Part shown: one piece after another, positions 58,213-64,000 of the stretch | How the letters are laid out: every line of letters begins with the position of its first letter | Numbering within the stretch: position 1 is the first letter of the stretch | Source: Gemmatimonadota bacterium | GTDB lineage: Bacteria > Gemmatimonadota > Gemmatimonadetes > Gemmatimonadales > GWC2-71-9 | Direction of reading: 5' to 3' | DNA length: 64,000 bases | Assembly: GCA_016713785.1 (NCBI GenBank) | Contig: JADJOM010000003.1 | Coordinates: 62,001-126,000 of the forward strand | Notes under the pieces: generated by a model | The model's input: only the letters and a program-made list of their open reading frames with translations | What the model was told of the DNA's origin: nothing | Databases searched by the model: none | Program-made: the position numbers and the translations under genes

Positions 58213-59105
58213 CCGTTCGGCTCGCCTTTCTCGGCCTCGGGGCGATCGGGCGCCCCATGGCCGGTCACCTCGCCCGCCAGTTCGCCCTCACGGTCTGGAA
58301 CCGCACCCCGTCACGCGCCGCCGTGTTCGCGGCGGCGCATGCCGGGGTCCGGGTGGCCGCCACCCCGCGGGAGGCCGTGACCGGGGCGGCGATCGTCGTC
58401 ACCTGCCTCCCCACCAGTCACGAGGTGCTGGGGCTGCTCGACGGCCCGGACGGCCTGCTGGCCGGCCTGGAACGCGACGCCCTGTTCCTGGACTGCACCT
58501 CCGGCGACCCGGAGAACTCGGTCCGCATCGCCGCCCGCCTGGCGGCGCGCGGCATCGCCTTCGCCGACTGCCCGGTCAGCGGTGGCACCAACGGCGCCGA
58601 GGCCGCGGCGCTCACCGTGATGGTGGGCGGGGACCCGGCGACCTTCGAGCGGGCCCGTCCGGTGCTGGCCTGCTTCGGCAAGCGGATCGAGCACCTGGGC
58701 CCGGTCGGCTCGGGGCACGCCATGAAGGCCATCAACAACGCCCTGCTGGCGGTGAATATCCTCGCCTTCGGCGAGGGCTTCAGTGCCCTCGCGCGCGCCG
58801 GCGTGCCCGCCCGGAGGGCGGTCGAGGTGCTCAACGCCTCGTCGGGCCGGTCGTTCGTGACGGAAGGACTGGTGCCGGACCGGGTGCTGACCGGCGCCTG
58901 GCCCAACACCTTCCGGCTGGCGCTGCTGGAGAAGGACGTGCGGATCGCGGTCGGGTTCCTGGAGGCCCAGGGGATCCGCTCCCCGCTGCTCCACCTGGCC
59001 GGCGAGCTCATGGCCCGCTGCCGGGCCACGCTGGGCGAGGACGCGGACTACCTGGAGGCCATCCGGCTTCAGGAACGGGAGTCCGGCGTCGAGATCAGGG
59101 GCTGA
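58209..59105 (+). CDS. NAD(P)-dependent 3-hydroxyisobutyrate dehydrogenase-family protein
   Basis: A 298-residue beta-hydroxyacid dehydrogenase. FLGLGAIGRPMAGHL binds the dinucleotide, DCPVSGGTNGAE is the substrate loop and the catalytic Lys is in GSGHAMKAINN. The substrate may be 3-hydroxyisobutyrate, tartronate semialdehyde or succinic semialdehyde-like. GTG start within the ferritin GTGA overlap; its stop overlaps the next start by one base. Confidence 0.9.
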   Translation: MTVRLAFLGLGAIGRPMAGHLARQFALTVWNRTPSRAAVFAAAHAGVRVAATPREAVTGAAIVVTCLPTSHEVLGLLDGPDGLLAGLERDALFLDCTSGDPENSVRIAARLAARGIAFADCPVSGGTNGAEAAALTVMVGGDPATFERARPVLACFGKRIEHLGPVGSGHAMKAINNALLAVNILAFGEGFSALARAGVPARRAVEVLNASSGRSFVTEGLVPDRVLTGAWPNTFRLALLEKDVRIAVGFLEAQGIRSPLLHLAGELMARCRATLGEDADYLEAIRLQERESGVEIRG

Positions 59106-59566
59106 TGACCGACTGGGCCTCGACCTGCCGCATTGCCGCCCGGGTGACGCTGGCCGAAGGCCTCGTCATCCAGGGCGAAGTGCACCTGCAGCCCCGGGTG
59201 GCCTGGCGGGATGGCCCGGAGACGCCGGTGGAGATGCTCAACCGGCCCGACGCCTTCTTCCCGATGGCCCTGCCGCACGCGGAGATCGTCTTCGTGGCCA
59301 AGGAGCAGGTGGCCGCGCTGTTCTACGGCGAGGCGGCGGCCCCGGACGATCCGGAGCGAGCCACGGTGGCCCGGATGATCCCGCTCGAGGTGATGATGGT
59401 CGGCGGCATCGAGCTCCGTGGCATCGCCGCGAGCGAACTGCCCCCCACGCGCGCCCGGGCCCTGGACTTCCTCAACGCGCCCGAGCGGTTTTTCGCCCTG
59501 CACACCGATGACGGCATCGTCTGCCTCAACCGCCGGTTCGTCCGCGCGGTTCGCCCCCTCGCCTGA
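59105..59566 (+). CDS. Conserved protein of unknown function (DUF6812-like)
   Basis: A 153-residue soluble protein. Two similar halves each end in a strand resembling a small beta domain: MLNRPDAFFPMALPHAEIVFVAKEQV and FLNAPERFFALHTDDGIVCLNRRFV (split over residues ~47-70 and ~123-147). This LN-X-P-X-X-FF pattern reminds me of DUF6812. It sits 14 bases before pilT and is translationally linked to the dehydrogenase, so it may belong to the pilus unit. Confidence 0.6.
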   Translation: MTDWASTCRIAARVTLAEGLVIQGEVHLQPRVAWRDGPETPVEMLNRPDAFFPMALPHAEIVFVAKEQVAALFYGEAAAPDDPERATVARMIPLEVMMVGGIELRGIAASELPPTRARALDFLNAPERFFALHTDDGIVCLNRRFVRAVRPLA

Positions 59567-59580
59567 ACCCACGACGCCCC

Positions 59581-61041
59581 TTGGCCCGCATCGATCGCTT
59601 CCTCCAGGCCATGTTCGACCGCCGCGCCCAGGGCCTGGTCCTGGCGCCCGGCAAGCCTGCCGCGCTGCTCACCGACACCGGTCCCCAGTCCGCGACCCGT
59701 GACCCACTGACGCCGGCCCAGTACCTCCCGCTGCTCCGCGAGGTGGCCGGGCTCTCCGACCAGGCCCGGCTCGACGGCGCCACGCCGATCGAATTCCGCT
59801 ACGCCTCGCCGGCCGGGCTGGTCACCATCGAGGTCATCCCCGAGCCGGACGGACCGCGGGTCCTGGTCCGCCCGGACGTCGCGACCGCGCCGGCCGCGGC
59901 CATGCCACCCGCGCCGCCCGTGGCTCCTGCGATGACGGCCCAGGTCGAGAACAGCCGCGCCCGCATGGAGCAGCTGCTGCGCCTCACCGTGGAGCTTGGC
60001 GCCTCCGACCTGCACCTGCGGGTCGGGGAGCAGCCCATCCTCCGCCGCGACGGCGAGCTGGTCCGGCAGGAAGGCGCGGCGCTCGAGGCCGAGCTGCTCG
60101 ACGCCATGCTGGTGAGCCTCATGCCCCCCCGGGACCAGACCCAGTTCCGGGAGACCGGCGACGCCGACTGGGCCTTCGAGCTTCCGGGGACCCGCTTCCG
60201 CTGCAACGCGGCCCAGGAGCGGCGCGGCCCGATGGGCGTCTTCCGGGTGATTCCGGGGACGATCCTCTCGGCGGAGGCCCTGGGCCTGGCGCCGGAGATC
60301 CAGCGGCTCTGCCAGCTGAGCAAGGGCCTGGTGCTGGTGACGGGTCCCACCGGCTCGGGCAAGTCCACCACGCTGGCGGCCATGATCGACCTGGTGAACC
60401 GGAGCCGCACCGACCACATCCTCACCATCGAGGATCCGATCGAGTTCGTGCACCCGCCGAAGAAGTGCGTGGTGACCCAGCGGCAGGTGGGGATGCATAG
60501 CCAGTCCTTCAAGGCGGCGCTCCGGGCGGCGCTGCGCGAGGACCCGGACGTGATCATGGTGGGCGAGATGCGCGACCTCGAGACCGTCTCCATCGCCATC
60601 GAGACCGCCGAGACGGGGCACCTCGTCTTCGGGACCCTGCACACCACCACGGCGGCCTCGACCATCGACCGGATCATCGACCAGTTCCCGGTGGACCGGC
60701 AGTCCCAGGTCCGGGTGATGCTCGCCGAGTCGCTCAAGGGCGTCATCGCCCAGGTGCTGTGCCGCAAGGTGGGTGGCGGGCGGGTGGCGGCCAAGGAGGT
60801 GCTGCTCTCGATCCCGGCGGTCTCCAACCTGATCCGCGAGGGGAAGACGTTCCAGATCCCGTCGATCATGCAGACCAACCGCAAGGCCGGGATGGTCACC
60901 CTCAACGACGCCCTGCTCGAGCTGGTGGAGCAGAAGGTGGTCGAGGCGAGGGACGCCTACGTGAAGGCGGTAGAGAAGAGCGCCTTTGCCGCCGCGCTCA
61001 AGGCCCGACGCTTCGATACGTCGTTCCTGGCGGACTCTTGA
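59581..61041 (+). CDS. pilT: Type IV pilus retraction ATPase PilT with N-terminal extension
   Basis: A 486-residue hexameric ATPase that powers pilus retraction; standard PilT is ~345-370. The canonical part starts at ~125: ASDLHLRVGEQP (141-152), Walker A GPTGSGKST (255-263), the Asp box TIEDPIEF, Walker B PDVIMVGEMRD, and the PilT-specific SNLIREGKTFQIPS. Residues 1-100 look like a degenerate second copy of the PilT N-domain. The TTG start at 59581 lacks a Shine-Dalgarno; ATG 59611 is an alternative. Confidence 0.92.
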   Translation: MARIDRFLQAMFDRRAQGLVLAPGKPAALLTDTGPQSATRDPLTPAQYLPLLREVAGLSDQARLDGATPIEFRYASPAGLVTIEVIPEPDGPRVLVRPDVATAPAAAMPPAPPVAPAMTAQVENSRARMEQLLRLTVELGASDLHLRVGEQPILRRDGELVRQEGAALEAELLDAMLVSLMPPRDQTQFRETGDADWAFELPGTRFRCNAAQERRGPMGVFRVIPGTILSAEALGLAPEIQRLCQLSKGLVLVTGPTGSGKSTTLAAMIDLVNRSRTDHILTIEDPIEFVHPPKKCVVTQRQVGMHSQSFKAALRAALREDPDVIMVGEMRDLETVSIAIETAETGHLVFGTLHTTTAASTIDRIIDQFPVDRQSQVRVMLAESLKGVIAQVLCRKVGGGRVAAKEVLLSIPAVSNLIREGKTFQIPSIMQTNRKAGMVTLNDALLELVEQKVVEARDAYVKAVEKSAFAAALKARRFDTSFLADS

Positions 61042-61061
61042 ACCCGGGGACGTCCCTCCCC

Positions 61062-61067
61062 TAGATT
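61062..61067 (+). promoter_or_regulatory. Putative -10 element TAGATT before the sensor kinase gene
   Basis: TAGATT lies 78 bases before the ATG at 61146, just after the pilT stop. Confidence 0.4.
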
Positions 61068-61145
61068 GCGTCTGTCGCTGGTCCGCTCCCCCTGGTGGAC
61101 CGACGCGAGCCTCCGGCCCTCCGGGGGCTCCCATCGGGAGCGTGC

Positions 61146-64000
61146 ATGTCTACGGCATCAGCCGACATCTCCACCGCCTCGCCGCTGCTCCCGTCCGTTC
61201 CATCCCCATCTGATGGTCTTGGTGTGCTGCTCGACCTCGCCCTCGAGGCGACCGCGGCCACCGGTGCCGCCCTCTTCCTGCCCGAGGGCGACGAGCTGCG
61301 CGTGATGACCGCGCGTGGCGCCAACGCGCCCGCCCCGGACCTCGTGCTGCCTCTCGAGGGCAGCGTGGCGGGGGAGGCGTGGTACCGGGGACGCTTGGTG
61401 ATCGGCGCCGAGCCCCCGCCGCGCGGCCGCCAGGTGGCGCTGTGGCAGGACGACCGGACCATCGACGTCATGGCCGTGCCGGTGCTGGTGGCGGACCGCC
61501 CCGTGGCGGCGTTCGTCCTCTATCACCGCCACCTCGGCCACTTCCGCCGCGGCGACGCCACCACCCTGAGCCGGCTCGCCGTGCTGGCCGGTGGCCTGTG
61601 GGGCGGGGGCGCCGGGCTCCAGCCCGTGGCCGATGGCCGCGCCCGCCAGGAGATCCGGGCCGCCGCCCGGGCCGCGCTCATCGGCTCCGCGCGCCTGTCG
61701 GAGGAGGAAGCCGCGGGCGAGCTGGTCCGGACCGCCGCCGCGCTCTTCGACGGCGCCGCGGTCCGGCTCTCCACCCTCGAGGGGGAGGAGCTGGTCTGCC
61801 AGGCGTGCGCCGGGCGGCTCTCGGGCGACATCGGCCGCCGCCGGCCCCGCAGCTTCGGGATCGAGGGGATGGCCCTCGAGGCCATCGACGGCGTCCTGGC
61901 CAGCGAGTGGACCCCCGAAGGTGGGGGCAGCGGGGGCTGGATGCGGTCGGTGCTCGCCGTCCCGCTCCGCCGGGTGGACCAGGTGCTTGGCGTCCTTACG
62001 CTCGCCCACGCCGAGCCGGGGCATTTCCAGGAGGTGGATCGGGAGAGCCTGCTTCGCTTCGCGATCCACGCCACCGCCACCCTGAGCGAGATCCGCCTCT
62101 CCCTCACCGGCGAGCGGCAGCTGACCGACGGTCGCGCCGCCAGCCAGGTGGCCGCGGCCCTCGCCACCGCGGAGGACACGCCGGCGCTCCGGCGGACCAT
62201 CGTCCGGGAGGCGGCCCGCGCCCTGGCGGCGGATGGCGCCGAGCTGCTCGAGGTGGTGCAGCAGCACCTGGCGCTCACCGCCGCCGACGGCGATCACGTG
62301 GCGCTGGAGACCCCGCCGCTCAGCGGCGGGCGCCTGCGCTGCGGCCACGAGTTCCCCCCGCACGAGGTGGCGCACCGCTGCAGCCTGCCCGCGGGCCAGG
62401 GTCACCTCCTGGTCACCCGCCTGGGCCAGGTCACCGGCTGCGCCGGCATGCTGATGCTGCTGCGCCGCGGGGCCGCCTTCACCGCCCTCGACCAGGAACT
62501 GCTGCACCGCGTGGCGGAGATCGCCGAGCTGGCGCTGCTCTCGCGGCTCTCGAACGTCCGCGTGAGCCAGTACGCCGACCGCATCCGGTCGGTCGCGGAG
62601 GTGTCGGCCAGCCTGCACCAGTCGCTGCGGCCCGGCGACGCCATGCTCCAGGCCGCGGAGATGCTCCGGCGCGCGCTCGGGATCGGCACCGTGCGGGTGG
62701 CCCAGGTCGACGAGGTGTGGCAGGAGATCCGCTTCCCCGTCGACCGGCGGGGCGAGGAGATCCGGGATGGCGGGATGCGTCCCCTGGCGCGGGGGCTGCT
62801 GGAAGAGGTCTGGCGCACCGGGCACACCTTCTATTACCCGGCGAACGCGCTCGAGGAACTCGCCGCGCGGGGACTCTCCGTGGACACCCGGCCGCGCTGC
62901 CTGGCCGCCGTGCCGCTCCGGACCCGGGGCACCATCACGGGCGTCATCACCATTGAGGAAGAGGACCGCGACCACGCCTTCGAGGCCGAGGATGTCCGCA
63001 TCCTCGAGATCGTGGCGCAGCAGCTCGGGGTCACCCTCGAGAACCTCGACAGCCTGGAGGAGGAACGCCGGCAGCGCATCACCGCCGAGTGGCTGCGGCA
63101 GATGGCCCGCGCCGCCACCGACGAGGAGGCCCGGCCGGGCCGGGTCCTCGAACTGGCCGCCGACGCCGCGTTCCAGGGCATCAGCGGGGTCGCCGCGCTG
63201 GTGAGCAGCCTCGCCGGCGACGCCACCCGCGTGGTGGTGGCAAGCCGCGGGCCGCTCACGCCGGGGCTGGCCGACCCCCTCCCGCTGGCCGGGTCGGTGG
63301 ATGGCTGGATGCGGGAGGAGCAGGGGGCGGTGTTCATCTCGGCCAACCTGTCGCAGGACCCGCGGCTCGCCGCGGAGGCGCAGGCCGCCGCCGGCGCGGT
63401 GGCGCTGGCCGCGGTGCCCATCTGGTGCGAGGGCCGGCTCATCGCGGTGCTCCAGCTGGCGCGGCCGGCCGGGGCCGCCTTTGCCGTCGCCGAGGTGGAG
63501 CGCCTGGCGCAGATCGCGGACCACGCCGGGGCGGGCTACCAGACCGCCGCCGCCGGCCAGGCGCTCCGCAAGTCGGAGGAGCGCTACCGGCGCCTCTTCT
63601 CGGCGGCCACCGACGCCATCTTCACGCTGGACCGGGCCGGCACCATCCTCTCGTTCAACCAGTCGGCCGAGCGGCTGTGGAACGTCCGCAGCCGCGCGGC
63701 GGTCGGCCGGCCGTGGGACGAGGTGCTCGCCTTCGAGGACCTGACCACCGTCGGGGAGCAGTTCCGTCGCACCCTCGCGGGGGAATCGAGCGTCTTCGAG
63801 ACCGCGGTGCGCCGTCCCAGCGGGGAGCGTGGCGTGGTGGCGATCACCGTCTCACCCCTGGTCGAGGAGGGCCAGGTCACCACGGTCCTCGGCATCGTCC
63901 GCGACGTGACCGACCAGCGCCGGGTGCAGGCGCAGCTGCTCCAGGCGGAGAAGATGTCGGCCATCGGCCAGCTGGTGGGCGGCATGGCGCACGAGATCAA
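61146..64000 (+). CDS. Multi-GAF/PAS sensor histidine kinase (partial, 3' end beyond window)
   Basis: The frame is open from ATG 61146 to the right edge, 951 codons. No transmembrane segment is seen. Five GAF-like regions occur in a row (about residues 20-160, 170-320, 328-471, 481-640 and 648-800), then a PAS domain (~808-928, SEERYRRLFSAATDAIFTL) and the start of the HisKA domain, with the phosphoacceptor His949 in GGMAHEI. ATPase and any receiver domain lie outside. It would autophosphorylate in response to cytoplasmic signals. It follows pilT by 104 bp; a role in motility control is only positional inference. Confidence 0.88.
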   Translation, partial: MSTASADISTASPLLPSVPSPSDGLGVLLDLALEATAATGAALFLPEGDELRVMTARGANAPAPDLVLPLEGSVAGEAWYRGRLVIGAEPPPRGRQVALWQDDRTIDVMAVPVLVADRPVAAFVLYHRHLGHFRRGDATTLSRLAVLAGGLWGGGAGLQPVADGRARQEIRAAARAALIGSARLSEEEAAGELVRTAAALFDGAAVRLSTLEGEELVCQACAGRLSGDIGRRRPRSFGIEGMALEAIDGVLASEWTPEGGGSGGWMRSVLAVPLRRVDQVLGVLTLAHAEPGHFQEVDRESLLRFAIHATATLSEIRLSLTGERQLTDGRAASQVAAALATAEDTPALRRTIVREAARALAADGAELLEVVQQHLALTAADGDHVALETPPLSGGRLRCGHEFPPHEVAHRCSLPAGQGHLLVTRLGQVTGCAGMLMLLRRGAAFTALDQELLHRVAEIAELALLSRLSNVRVSQYADRIRSVAEVSASLHQSLRPGDAMLQAAEMLRRALGIGTVRVAQVDEVWQEIRFPVDRRGEEIRDGGMRPLARGLLEEVWRTGHTFYYPANALEELAARGLSVDTRPRCLAAVPLRTRGTITGVITIEEEDRDHAFEAEDVRILEIVAQQLGVTLENLDSLEEERRQRITAEWLRQMARAATDEEARPGRVLELAADAAFQGISGVAALVSSLAGDATRVVVASRGPLTPGLADPLPLAGSVDGWMREEQGAVFISANLSQDPRLAAEAQAAAGAVALAAVPIWCEGRLIAVLQLARPAGAAFAVAEVERLAQIADHAGAGYQTAAAGQALRKSEERYRRLFSAATDAIFTLDRAGTILSFNQSAERLWNVRSRAAVGRPWDEVLAFEDLTTVGEQFRRTLAGESSVFETAVRRPSGERGVVAITVSPLVEEGQVTTVLGIVRDVTDQRRVQAQLLQAEKMSAIGQLVGGMAHEI

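Overview
This is a very GC-rich (roughly 70 percent by eye), densely packed chromosomal segment. Gene content and style suggest a heterotrophic soil- or sludge-type bacterium, most likely of the Gemmatimonadota: many exported peptidases whose signal peptides end in A-Q, eukaryotic-type kinases, multi-GAF sensor kinases and type IV pili. No rRNA, tRNA, phage, IS element or CRISPR array was seen, so the phylum is an inference from gene style only.

Layout. 0-9.7 kb: tail of an M3 peptidase, infA, a cold-shock gene, a signalling operon (diguanylate cyclase, CGNR regulator, tandem pseudokinase-kinase), a membrane-anchored gamma carbonic anhydrase, a queuosine block (queC, queE) coupled to a catalytically dead alarmone-hydrolase-like protein, and a TIGR01777 fusion. 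9.8-18.8 kb: a four-gene overlapping run (M1 peptidase, CdiA-CT/colicin-D-like toxin, putative immunity protein, FHA membrane protein), an arginine-deiminase-fold enzyme, a site-2 protease, speA and a MarR/DoxX unit. 18.8-33.7 kb: exported hydrolase, zinc ribbon, RHH regulator and SPFH cluster, GNAT, DHDPS/epimerase pair, citrate synthase, ADP-ribosylglycohydrolase, PepSY protein, M28 peptidase, queF, HAF-repeat lipoprotein, acyl-CoA dehydrogenase with a TetR regulator.

33.8-53 kb is the nitrogen and branched-chain amino acid block. Glutamate synthase (gltB) diverges from a seven-gene leuA-ilvB-ilvN-ilvC-leuC-leuD-leuB operon. The 510 bp between them holds two back-to-back transcription attenuators: a Leu/Val/Ile-rich leader peptide plus terminator on the leu side, and a terminator/antiterminator leader on the gltB side. 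ilvD, and an amt-glnB ammonium uptake pair, lie further right. Together the genes assimilate ammonium into glutamate and make valine, isoleucine and leucine precursors.

53-64 kb: DJ-1 family protein, a second Ser/Thr kinase, cysteine-rich Sel1 protein overlapping dinB, ferritin, a 3-hydroxyisobutyrate-dehydrogenase-like protein, a small conserved protein, pilT with a duplicated N-domain, and the first 951 codons of a five-GAF/PAS histidine kinase that runs off the window.

The strongest leads are the leu leader-peptide attenuator, the facing gltB attenuator, the toxin-immunity pair, the dead alarmone hydrolase in the que operon, the pseudokinase-kinase, the RHH/SPFH promoter architecture, and a recurring TAGRTT -10 element, in several cases only 6-8 bases from a start codon (leaderless mRNAs).
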